A stretch of DNA of 64,000 nt from Mucilaginibacter oryzae (GTDB taxonomy: Bacteria > Bacteroidota > Bacteroidia > Sphingobacteriales > Sphingobacteriaceae): NCBI RefSeq assembly GCF_003148845.1, contig NZ_QGHA01000005.1, forward strand, positions 1 through 64,000, in the 5' to 3' direction. Both the position numbers and the translations under genes were made by a program. The notes beneath the pieces were generated by a model. That model saw nothing but the letters and a program-made list of their open reading frames with translations. It was not told the DNA's origin and ran no database searches. Below, in pieces: positions 44,586 through 53,702 of the stretch (positions are counted from its first letter, which is position 1; every line of letters begins with the position of its first letter).

Positions 44586-46538
44586 TTATACATACCGGGG
44601 AAGGAAAGAGGTACTGCCAGGTTTTTGGTTAAGCCAGGTTAAGGTGTAGGTGTTGTTGGTTTTGTTATAGCTGCCAACATTGTAGTAAAATGGCTTGTAA
44701 GCCAGGTTCGAATCGAAGTACGAATACCGGTTGGTACTGAAGATACCGTGGAAGTTTAATCCGTTAGTGATGAAATTTAATCCCTGGTTTAGTTCTATCT
44801 GCGCCAGTACACGTGATTCGGACGAAGTTTTATGTCCTCTCAACAACAGGGCATAAGGGTTGTTATAAGGCACTCCCTGATCGGCCGGGGCACCAAACAA
44901 AATATGTTTGGTATCGCGGTTGGCAGAATCGGCAGGGAAATAGGCCGGGAACAACACCGGACTGGTATGCAGCGCGATTTTATAAACATCAGAATTAAAG
45001 GAGCCATCTGCTGTTAACGGGCCGCTATAATCGCTGAAAGTTCCCGAAAAGCGCAGTATAGCTTCGGTGGTTTTGGTAAGGTTTAGGTTTACGTTCGATC
45101 ACAACTGGTAGTTGGTGAACTTAATATTATTGCTGTTATTATTGGCAGCATCCTCGGCAAGGTTACCATGATCAACATTGTATGATCCGCCAACGTAGTA
45201 ACGGGCAAAAGGCGTACCGCCGCTTACACTCAGGTTACCGCGCTGGGTGTTGGTACGCTTCTTCAACAACAAACCAAGCCAATCAACCGCGGGATATACG
45301 TAGGGGTTATAACCCAGACCTTTGGCTATTGTATTTTCTGTGTTGATGATCTTATCCGGATCAAAAGGGGTTGGCTGGTAAGGGTCGCGAGATAAGGTTG
45401 CCTCGTTAAAAAGCTTCATATAGGTGATAGGATCAGCTATTTTAAGCGACCGGGTATTTTGTGACACGGAGTTTTCGGCACGGAAGCTGATCTGGGGTTT
45501 ACCGATTTTACCCTGTTTGGTAGCCACCAGGATTACACCGTTGGCACCACGGGCACCGTACAAGGCAGTAGCGCTGGCATCTTTCAGGATAGAAAAGCTG
45601 GCGATGTCGTCAACCTGTAAACGGGCCAGATCGTTGGTGGTAAGCTCAATGTTATCGATCAGGATCAAAGGATCAACTTTATAACCGAAGGTAGTTACCC
45701 CCCTGATAAAGAACTGCGCGTTATCCTGACCCGGCTGACCTGTACCCTGGAAAGCGATAATACCCGCAGCCTGGCCCGCCAGCGCGGTGGTTAAATTACT
45801 TGCCGGAATCTTTAATTCTGCAGGCTTTATAGTTGTTACCGAACCGACTATAGCTTCCTTACGTTCTTTTTTTCCATAGGCGGTAACCACAACCTCATCG
45901 GCCTGCTTTATGTCTTCGAGCAGCACAACATTAAATAATTTATTATCAGCTGATACGGTAAAGGTTTGCGCTACAAAACCGATGAACGATACCCGGATAA
46001 CCGAGCCGCTTTTTACATCGAGGATAAACTTACCGTTGTTATCGGTAACTGTGCCCCGCTTAGGGTCGTCAACCACGGTAATGCTTACACCCGGCAGGGT
46101 TGTACCTTTACTATCTTTTACAGTTCCGGTTACAGTGATATCGGCAATTACCTCGGCGGGGGCATCGTTTTTTGCACCGGGGTATTCTTTAATGATCACC
46201 GATTTGCCATCAATAGTATAAGTTAGGTTTGTGCTTTTAAGGCTGATTTTCAAAGCGTCCTCCAGAGGAGTATTTTGAAAATTCACGTCTATCTTAGGCG
46301 TGTTCCTGATACTTTTTGCCGACCAGAAAAGATTGTAGCCTGTTTGCTTGTTTATTTCATTGAATACTTGTTTTAGCGTTACATCATTCTGTTTATAAGT
46401 GATCTTTTGCGAAAAGACCGCCGCACTTGCCTGCATAAAAGCGAGGAAAAGTATAAACGTGGTTAGCTTCATGATGAGCAGAAATTTCTTAGGGTAGCAC
46501 GAATGCGTACAAATGTTTGCAGTAAAAATTTTATACAT
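44586..46538 (-). pseudogene. SusC/RagA-family receptor, truncated by the IS21 junction
   Basis: The N-terminal part is a normal SusC: signal peptide, STN domain (VTLKQVFNEINKQTGYNLFW), carboxypeptidase-regulatory-like domain (GTVKDSKGTTLPGVSITV), plug (DPLILIDNIELTTNDL; ILKDASATALYGARGANGV). TGA at 45099-45101 interrupts the frame, which then continues SNVNLNLTKTTEAILRFSGT to GSTSFLPR, where the IS21 end begins. About 350-400 barrel residues and the partner SusD are missing. The STN domain and the upstream FecR and sigma genes are intact, so the regulators have lost their target. Confidence 0.85.
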
Positions 46539-46725
46539 TTGTTAAAGGCTGTTTTAAGTTGAAATGTGACGACAATTACATTCGGATTTTAAAAAGCTGA
46601 TTGAGCAGGGGCATCGGAAGTGCCTCTGTTCTGCTTTTTATAAACCACTGATCTGCTTTAGGCTACGGGGATTGGTAAGTTTTTCTCATATCTTTTAATC
46701 TGGTTTAATTTGGTTTATCGGGTGG

Positions 46726-47874
46726 TTACTTTTTCTTACTCACGGTTATGGTATTGCCCTGAATGTTAAAGCGGGCATCGCCGGTTTGCTCAATCATTTT
46801 TAACAAGGTATCGATGCTGGCAAAACGGGTGGTCACGGCGCCAAAAGTTTCGTTACGCAGGCTCTGATCGGCAAAAACTACATCTACATTATACCAGCGC
46901 GATACGCTGCGCATAATATTCTCCAGTTTCTCATCATCAAAATTGAAGTAGCCGTTTTTCCAGGCAACAGCCTCTTCGGTGTTTACCTCGCTTATATCAA
47001 GTGTATTACTCAGCTTAGCCTGCTCACCCGGATTTAAAATTGCGATCCTGTTGGCAGCCGTTACCTTAACCCTACCCTGCAACAGGGTGGTTTTTGTAGT
47101 GGCGTCATCAGCATAAGCGTTTACATCGAAATGGGTTCCCAAAACCTCAACCGTTTGGCGGTTGGTTACCACCCTGAAAGGCAATTCTTTATTATGGCTC
47201 ACCTCAAAATAAGCCTCGCCCGCTAATTCAACCCTACGCTCGTTGCGGTTGGCGAAACTTACCGGGAATTTTAAAGACGAGTATGCGTTAAGCCAAACCC
47301 TCGATCCATCTGGTAAAACCACCTGGTATTGGCCGCCTTTTGGTGTTTCGATCGTATTGAAGGCGTTAAGGTTGTTAGTTGAAGATGCGCCGGGCAGGTT
47401 TTCGCGGCCGGTTATGGTGTATACCAATTGGCCGTTGGCGGCTTTGGTAACTTTAATGCCGTTTTGATCGGCTATTTGTCCGTTTCCGGCATCGGTAAGC
47501 GAGATCTTACTGCCATTGGCTAAGGTTAAAATAGCTTTATTGCCGCCCGGAAGGATATTTGACTGTTTATTTTGATGAAGAAAGCGTCCATGATCAGTAG
47601 TGAGCATGCGGGTAACGAACATACCGGCTACCCCCAATATCAATACCACTGATGCAGCTGCTACCCAACGGTATATCGGTTTCGTTTTAGCAGGCTTGGT
47701 TTCCTGGTTAAGGCGCGCCAGCATGGCCTCTCCTACCGCATCCTCATCTTCGGGAAATTCGGCATCCTGATGGGCTTTTCCCCTGTACCAGCGATTTAAT
47801 GCTTCTATTTCCGCTTCAGAAGCAGTTCCATCACCGTACTTTCTGATAAGGTCATTTATTTCCTGCAGGTTCAT
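46726..47874 (-). CDS. FecR-family anti-sigma factor
   Basis: A 382-residue protein: cytoplasmic segment with EINDLIRKYGDGTASEAEIE, a membrane helix at about 71-89 (VAAASVVLILGVAGMFV), and a periplasmic FecR domain (LPDGSRVWLNAYSSLKFPVS; GEAYFEVSHNKELPF; VLGTHFDVNAYADD) ending with an STN-like module (FNFDDEKLENIMRSVSRWYN). It sits between the ECF sigma gene and the truncated SusC, in the standard order. It appears fully intact although its receptor is broken. Confidence 0.92.
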   Translation of the reverse strand: MNLQEINDLIRKYGDGTASEAEIEALNRWYRGKAHQDAEFPEDEDAVGEAMLARLNQETKPAKTKPIYRWVAAASVVLILGVAGMFVTRMLTTDHGRFLHQNKQSNILPGGNKAILTLANGSKISLTDAGNGQIADQNGIKVTKAANGQLVYTITGRENLPGASSTNNLNAFNTIETPKGGQYQVVLPDGSRVWLNAYSSLKFPVSFANRNERRVELAGEAYFEVSHNKELPFRVVTNRQTVEVLGTHFDVNAYADDATTKTTLLQGRVKVTAANRIAILNPGEQAKLSNTLDISEVNTEEAVAWKNGYFNFDDEKLENIMRSVSRWYNVDVVFADQSLRNETFGAVTTRFASIDTLLKMIEQTGDARFNIQGNTITVSKKK

Positions 47875-48083
47875 GTTATAATTGGTTTATATATACATGT
47901 ACGCTGAGAAAGGTTTTACCCCACACGGAAAATAAAAAAATTTAAATTATCTGATAAAAAGCAGGACAGAAAAAATGAGAACAGTAACACACGCTATGTA
48001 AAACCAGCGCGGCTGCATAAAATGTCGGGTATTGGGTTAAAGAGGACGGCAAACTACCTATTGAATTCCGAATTTTTTAAAGG

Positions 48084-48674
48084 CTATTTGCGCAGCGAAT
48101 CAAGAATTTGTAACACTAACAGCAGCGAGATCCCGTGGTTTTTAAGTTCGCAACGAATAATTTTCAGCGCCCTGGTGAGGGTATTTTCGACACCTTTTTC
48201 CGAGATATTGATGAGTTCGGCTATTTCTGAGTTTTTAAGTCCCTGGGTCCGGCTGCATTTAAACACCAGGCGGCATCTTTCAGGCATTTCTTCTACAATA
48301 CCATTGATGAATTCTTCCAGGAACCTCGCATCAAGTTTCTCTTCATCCAGGGAGATGTCGTTAAATAAATAATTCTCTTTTGCAAGTTCCGAACGGCGTT
48401 GTTCTTTCTGGTAGTATTTAAAAACCTGAAATTTGATAGCTGTGGCAAGAAATGCCGGAAGGTTTTCGATATGCAGTTCGTTGCACCGTTGCCATAAATT
48501 AACGAATACCTCCTGTACAATATCTTTGGCTATTCCGTTATCCTGACTATGGTTCCACGCAATCAGCAGCATCTTTTTCCAATACCTTTGATAGATCTCG
48601 TTAAAGGCTTTATGATCATGTTGCCTCAGCAAATCCGCCAGTTCCCGGTCATCATAATTAGCGTACTGTGCCAT
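48084..48674 (-). CDS. ECF RNA polymerase sigma factor
   Basis: A 196-residue sigma factor from ATG at 48674 (a TTG one codon earlier is in frame). Region 2: FNEIYQRYWKKMLLIAWNHS and AKDIVQEVFVNLWQRC. Region 4: ERCRLVFKCSRTQGLKNSEI, then AELINISEKGVENTLTRALK. It heads the minus-strand sigma, FecR, SusC locus that is cut by the IS21 element. Its N-terminal part closely parallels the sigma stub at 12.9 kb (EIYxRYxxKLLAIAxNH). Confidence 0.9.
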   Translation of the reverse strand: MAQYANYDDRELADLLRQHDHKAFNEIYQRYWKKMLLIAWNHSQDNGIAKDIVQEVFVNLWQRCNELHIENLPAFLATAIKFQVFKYYQKEQRRSELAKENYLFNDISLDEEKLDARFLEEFINGIVEEMPERCRLVFKCSRTQGLKNSEIAELINISEKGVENTLTRALKIIRCELKNHGISLLLVLQILDSLRK

Positions 48675-49222
48675 CAAATTACTTAGTTAAATATAGCCGC
48701 GACTGACTTCATGGATTCAACAACTTGTGACGCAACAATTATAAAAAGGCATTTGGGCAACACAAAATTTAATTTAGGGTGGTGTTTTAATTTAAAATAA
48801 TTGGCAAAGATTAAACACAAAGGATTGGTTTAAATCTTGCACAAGGATAAGAATTAAAAATCTATAATAAAAACTTAAATTTTTTGAGAAAAAGTAGAAT
48901 ACGTGTAATAACTATATTTTATGTGTTCGCATTCCTTCATCTTGCAGCAGACAATAGCGATATACAATAGAACGCTTTGAAAGGTATCTTATAACTTCAG
49001 ATCTCGGTCAAAGCTCTAAATTAGCCTGTAAACGCAAATCACATAGAAAATAGTTCGAAATGTTGAGAAAATGGATCCCTTTTTAGTCAAGTTGTGAATT
49101 TTACTGTCAGCTTTTTTTATTTCTTCGTTTCAGATAAAGGTGTAGTGCTTAAGGAATGCTTCTGACTAAAACCCTCCCATGCTTTAATCAATATCCTATT
49201 TAAATTTGTATCAACATTTTAT
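48675..49222. other. non-coding interval between divergent genes
   Basis: About 550 bp of AT-rich sequence separates the sigma gene (minus) from the regulator-permease gene (plus). No frame of interest is seen. A near-consensus -7 box on the minus strand (TATATTTA, about 48689-48696) could serve the sigma gene. Confidence 0.5.
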
Positions 49223-49230
49223 TAGGTTTG
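49223..49230 (+). promoter_or_regulatory. Bacteroidota -7 box (TAGGTTTG) before the regulator-permease fusion
   Basis: TAGGTTTG matches TAnnTTTG and lies 30 bp before the ATG. A TTTG lies 14 bp upstream, closer than the usual 19-21 bp, so the -33 assignment is doubtful. Confidence 0.5.
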
Positions 49231-49259
49231 AGAAAGCGACAAGTACCTAAACTCAAAGA

Positions 49260-52200
49260 ATGCCTTTTATACTCCATTTTACCTTTTATGACATTGCGTT
49301 TTTGGGAGCTGTATTCATTAGCCTAACGCTATCACTATTTCTATGGATCACCCCTAAGGAGAATCAGGCTGCAAACCGTTGGCTAGCCATCCTGATGACA
49401 GTTGTTGCTTTGTGGATAATCAGGGTTTTGGCGGGTGATATCGGTCTGATCAAATATATTCCGTGCTGGAACCATCTGCCATTCCGGTTTTCAATCACTT
49501 TTGGCCCCTTCATCTACTTTTACGTACGCCAGATAACCCAGCCGAAGTATATCTTCCGTCGTAAGGACCTGTTGCACTTTATCCCTTTGTTGCCGGAACT
49601 GACATCTCAAATATTTACTGTAACATTAAAAATAAAAGTGGTTGCAGCTATTTCCCACAAATTCAATTCAGCATTACAGTTATTCGCATTCCTGTCGGTT
49701 GCTACCTATTTATATTTGTGTCATGCGAAGATCGTTCGTTTTTACCAGGAAAAACAGTTCCGTGCGGGCGACCGCTGTCGCAATGAGTTTTTATGGCTGG
49801 ATCACCTGCTTGCCGGGCTCGCTGTAGCGTGGCTATTATGGATTCCATTTACCGCTGTCGACTATTTTTATTATCGTTATGAATTAAACGTACAGCATTA
49901 TTATCCTTTGTACCTTCTGTTGATATCCATGATCATTTGGATGGCCGGAAAGAGTCATCTAAAAGCAGGAACTTTTGACGCGGCTGATATTAATATAAAG
50001 CCATTACTACCTTCAGATCTGAAGCAAAAAGGTTCCTGGTTAAAACTGCAGGTAAAGGAGAAGCGATACTACCGGGATGCAGAATTAAGCCTGGCCTCGC
50101 TCGCCGAAAAACTCGGAATGCATACGCATGAAGTTTCCCGAGTCATTAATACGGTTTTCAAAAAAAGCTTCAATGATTTTATTAATGAATACCGTGTGCG
50201 TGAAATCGCACTAAAAATGCAGGATCCCTCTTATGATCATATCACGCTGCTTGGCCTGGCGTATGAATCGGGCTTTAATTCGCAAAGTAGCTTTCATCGT
50301 ATTTTTAAGCAATTTACAGGCAAAACCCCTCTTGAATATAAAAATCATCTTCAAAAAGTTCTCCCAACTTATAATTTAAGAGGTTTTAGCCAACCTATGC
50401 CGCTAATATTGAACCATGCAAACCCTCCGGGGTGGGCACGTGAAACATTAACCGGCAACATTATGGTAAAAAATTATTTTAAAATTGCATTCCGCGGATT
50501 TTGGAAACACAAGCTGTTTACACTGATAAATATTATCGGTTTATCCATTGGTATAAGCGCTTCCCTGGCTATTTACTTTATTGTACACCACGATTTTACG
50601 TTTGATAAATTTCACAAAGACAGCGACCGGATTTACCGCGTTGTGATGAACATGTCGTTTCAGGGGCATAAAAATTATTCAAGTGGCGTATTTGGCCCAC
50701 TGGCAGGGGCAATTAAAAGCGAGGCCACAGGAATAGAGGAAATTACGCCTGTGTATTCACTATGGCCTCGTTTTGTTTATATCGACAAAGATAAAAATGC
50801 ACAAAAGCGGTTTAAAGACCAGGACAGGATAACACTTGCCGATCAGCAATATTTTAAAATTTTTAATTATGTATGGCTTGCCGGCTCATCGCAACACGCG
50901 CTTGATGCACCCGGCCAGGTGGTATTAACTTCCCAACAAGCCAGGCTTTACTTCCCCTCGTTATCCTATCACGACATGATTGGTAAAGTAATCACCTACG
51001 ATACCCTTAAAACAACCGTTAGCGGGATAGTTGAAACGTTTACCCAAAATAGCGACTTTACCTTTCATGACTTTATTTCCTTTAGTACCGCTACAACTAA
51101 TAAACAATTAGCTGATGACCTGCACATAAACAACTGGGGCAGAATATCCGGGGCGGCGGAGATTTTTATAAAGCTGGCACCCGGCGTTCCTGCACCCGGG
51201 GTTGTTAAACAGATCAATACCATTTTCAAAAAAAATGATGTGCCGCCTATCGATCAAAAAATGCCTGTGCCAACTATAAACCTGGCCTTGCAACCATTAG
51301 ATGATATCCACTTCAATCCCGACTACAATATTTTTAATTTTTCGTTGCCGACCAGCAAAACAACACTTTACGGATTATCAGCCAGTGCTATTTTTTTATT
51401 GTTGCTGGCATGTATCAATTATGTGAATTTAACAACTGCCCAGTCTGCCCAAAGAGCAAAGGAAATCGGGATACTCAAAACTCTGGGCAGTAGCCGGATA
51501 CAATTGGTAGCTCAGTTTTTAGGAGAAACATTTTTTATAACATTGTTTGCAGTTTGCATATCGATGTTGCTTGCGCCGCTTATTTTAAAAATGTTTGCGG
51601 ATGTTATATCTCCTGATATTCACGCCAATATGCTAAGGCCGGACGTACTGCTTTTCCTGCTAATTTTAACCATTGTGATAAGTATTTTGTCGGGCTTTTA
51701 TCCCGCAATGGTGTTATCAGGTTACAAGCCGGCAATGGCGCTAAAAAACCAGGTGCAGGGCAATAGCAGTAAAACACGGAGCGCGTGGCTCCGTAAGTCG
51801 CTTACGGTTTCGCAGTTTGTTGTAGCCCAGTTTTTTATGATGGCTACCATTTTGGTTAGCAGGCAAATTTATTACGCCTTACATAAAAACCTCGGGTTTA
51901 AAAAGGATGCCATTCTGCTTATTAACACACCCTGGGAAACAAGTAAGATCAGCACCAACCAGGTACTGCTAAATGAATTTAGGTTGATGCCGCAGGTTGC
52001 CCTTGTAGGTTTGGGCAATGACGCACCTTCGTCTGATGCATTTAACAGAACCCGGATGACTTACAACGATGGAAAAAAACAAATTACAACAGAAGAAATA
52101 ATAGTTAAATCAGGAGATGAGAATTACATCAAAATATACCAGATAAAGTTGCTTGCCGGCAGAAACATAACCGAAGCCGATACGGGGAAAGCCATCATCA

Positions 52201-52937
52201 TTAACAATACGTACGCTAAATTATTAGGGTTTACCAAACCAAATGAAGCTATCGGAAAGCAGTTGGATTGGTTTGGTGGCCGAAAGGTTAGTATTATTGG
52301 CGTTGTTGCCGATTTTAATCAGCGGTCGCTCCATTCCAACATTTATCCATCCATCCTAACATCTGGCAGTCCAATCCCCCAGCCAATGAGAACCTTACAC
52401 GTTAGCTTGAAACCTGAAACTACAGGCGGTAAGGAATGGAAAACCGCCATTGAAAATATGGGCGAGGCCTTGAAGAAGGCTTATCCGGATGATGATTTTG
52501 ATTGCCATTTTTACGACGAAACGATAGCACGGTTTTACGACGAAGAGCAACATACCTCAACCCTGCTTAGCTGGGCAACAGGCTTCTCCATATTGATTAG
52601 TTGCCTCGGGCTGTTAGGACTTGCCATTTATACTACCAACCAACGAACAAAGGAAATCGGCATACGCAAAGTATTTGGTGCCAGTGTTGCACAAATAGTA
52701 ATTCTGCTATCAACCGAACTGGTATCGCTTATTTTACTTGCTTTTATCATAGTAACGCCAATTGCATGGTATGCCGTAAATAAATGGCTGGAAAACTTTG
52801 CTGATCATGTAGCTATCAGTTGGTGGATATTTGTTATCAGCGGTGCAGGAATGCTGCTAACAGGGTTATTCACCTTAAGTTTCCGAACCATTAGTGCTGG
52901 TATGGCTGCTCCGGTGAAGAGTTTGCGAAATGAGTAA
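49260..52937 (+). CDS. fusion of a membrane AraC-type regulator and a MacB/FtsX-type ABC permease
   Basis: A single 1225-codon frame. Residues 1-230 form about six to seven membrane helices, residues 275-365 an AraC-type DNA-binding domain (LASLAEKLGMHTHEVSRVIN; GLAYESGFNSQSSFHRIFKQF), and from Met402 (nucleotide 50463) a complete permease of the MacB type: KNYFKIAFRGFWKHKLFTLI, a periplasmic domain, FtsX helices (TAQSAQRAKEIGILKTLGSS) and a second FtsX core (YTTNQRTKEIGIRKVFGAS). Each half is full length for its family. Usually they are separate genes. Here no stop separates them, though internal initiation at Met402 could also yield a free permease. No ATPase gene is adjacent. Confidence 0.85.
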   Translation: MPFILHFTFYDIAFLGAVFISLTLSLFLWITPKENQAANRWLAILMTVVALWIIRVLAGDIGLIKYIPCWNHLPFRFSITFGPFIYFYVRQITQPKYIFRRKDLLHFIPLLPELTSQIFTVTLKIKVVAAISHKFNSALQLFAFLSVATYLYLCHAKIVRFYQEKQFRAGDRCRNEFLWLDHLLAGLAVAWLLWIPFTAVDYFYYRYELNVQHYYPLYLLLISMIIWMAGKSHLKAGTFDAADINIKPLLPSDLKQKGSWLKLQVKEKRYYRDAELSLASLAEKLGMHTHEVSRVINTVFKKSFNDFINEYRVREIALKMQDPSYDHITLLGLAYESGFNSQSSFHRIFKQFTGKTPLEYKNHLQKVLPTYNLRGFSQPMPLILNHANPPGWARETLTGNIMVKNYFKIAFRGFWKHKLFTLINIIGLSIGISASLAIYFIVHHDFTFDKFHKDSDRIYRVVMNMSFQGHKNYSSGVFGPLAGAIKSEATGIEEITPVYSLWPRFVYIDKDKNAQKRFKDQDRITLADQQYFKIFNYVWLAGSSQHALDAPGQVVLTSQQARLYFPSLSYHDMIGKVITYDTLKTTVSGIVETFTQNSDFTFHDFISFSTATTNKQLADDLHINNWGRISGAAEIFIKLAPGVPAPGVVKQINTIFKKNDVPPIDQKMPVPTINLALQPLDDIHFNPDYNIFNFSLPTSKTTLYGLSASAIFLLLLACINYVNLTTAQSAQRAKEIGILKTLGSSRIQLVAQFLGETFFITLFAVCISMLLAPLILKMFADVISPDIHANMLRPDVLLFLLILTIVISILSGFYPAMVLSGYKPAMALKNQVQGNSSKTRSAWLRKSLTVSQFVVAQFFMMATILVSRQIYYALHKNLGFKKDAILLINTPWETSKISTNQVLLNEFRLMPQVALVGLGNDAPSSDAFNRTRMTYNDGKKQITTEEIIVKSGDENYIKIYQIKLLAGRNITEADTGKAIIINNTYAKLLGFTKPNEAIGKQLDWFGGRKVSIIGVVADFNQRSLHSNIYPSILTSGSPIPQPMRTLHVSLKPETTGGKEWKTAIENMGEALKKAYPDDDFDCHFYDETIARFYDEEQHTSTLLSWATGFSILISCLGLLGLAIYTTNQRTKEIGIRKVFGASVAQIVILLSTELVSLILLAFIIVTPIAWYAVNKWLENFADHVAISWWIFVISGAGMLLTGLFTLSFRTISAGMAAPVKSLRNE

Positions 52938-53131
52938 TTCGCATCGGCTGGCCCGCACGGTACCGTTAAGTATTGCTCATTGGCATTTAAGATAAAATAA
53001 ACAGTATTCAGCCAGAGGGTTAAAGCATCTTCCGTCAATTTTATAAAAAACAGGACCCGCTATAAACATTCGCTCGTTGCTTAAATCAATCGCAAATACA
53101 GATAAAATTACCGATTAAAAAAATCTTAAAT

Positions 53132-53152
53132 GGCCCGGCATAACGCCGGGCT
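53132..53152. terminator. hairpin terminator between convergent genes
   Basis: GCCCGGC / GCCGGGC (53133-53139 and 53145-53151) with a 5-bp loop forms a strong stem. On the minus strand it is followed after a short gap by a T-rich tract (A-run at 53117-53123 on the plus strand). It lies 8 bp past the stop of the small Met/Lys-rich protein gene. Confidence 0.65.
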
Positions 53153-53159
53153 ATTCCTA

Positions 53160-53399
53160 TTACATTTTGCCGGGGCCTTCTTTTTTGTCCATCTTATCAT
53201 TAGACATTTTATCCATCTTTTTAGATTTCTTCTCCATCTGATGATCCATTTTAGACACCTTTAATTTCTTGGCCATCTTGTGATCCATTTTAGACATTTT
53301 GTTTGTGTCGGCAACAGCAGTAATGGTCTTTGCTTCAGCAGCAACGGTTAAACAGGCCACTACAGCGGCAACCGATAAAATTGATTTTAAGTTTTTCAT
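53160..53399 (-). CDS. small exported Met/Lys/Asp/His-rich repeat protein
   Basis: A 79-residue protein from ATG at 53399 (an upstream ATG 11 codons earlier gives an unlikely basic extension). The signal peptide MKNLKSILSVAAVVACLTVA ends near AEAK. The mature part is a low-complexity series of KMSKMDHKMAKK-like units (KMDHKMAKK, KMDHQMEKK, KMDKMSNDKMDKK). Methionine and histidine spaced this way can bind copper or silver, and similar pentapeptide MxxDH-type proteins exist in metal resistance loci; that link is inference. No metal transporter gene is adjacent. Confidence 0.7.
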   Translation of the reverse strand: MKNLKSILSVAAVVACLTVAAEAKTITAVADTNKMSKMDHKMAKKLKVSKMDHQMEKKSKKMDKMSNDKMDKKEGPGKM

Positions 53400-53702
53400 T
53401 TTTTTGTCTTTGGTTATTAACCTTGTTTTCACTTTTAGTCGTAAAAAACCAACGGACCTTACATAAAATAAAAAATTTATTTACTCAGCTTTTCTTTGAT
53501 CTTCTATTGCAGTTTTTTCGCAGTTGTCGGTCTGCACAAATTCCCGACCTTTTCTGTGCAATTGAGGTTATAGGCAGCGTTTGCTGTAATGAACTTAAAT
53601 TCTTTGCTCCCCCCATCAAAGAACTTCATCCATATGCTGCCCGACACTATGAATTTCCCATTGCCATTTTTTTATAGCAACAGCGGGCACTTCAGGAAAT
53701 CT

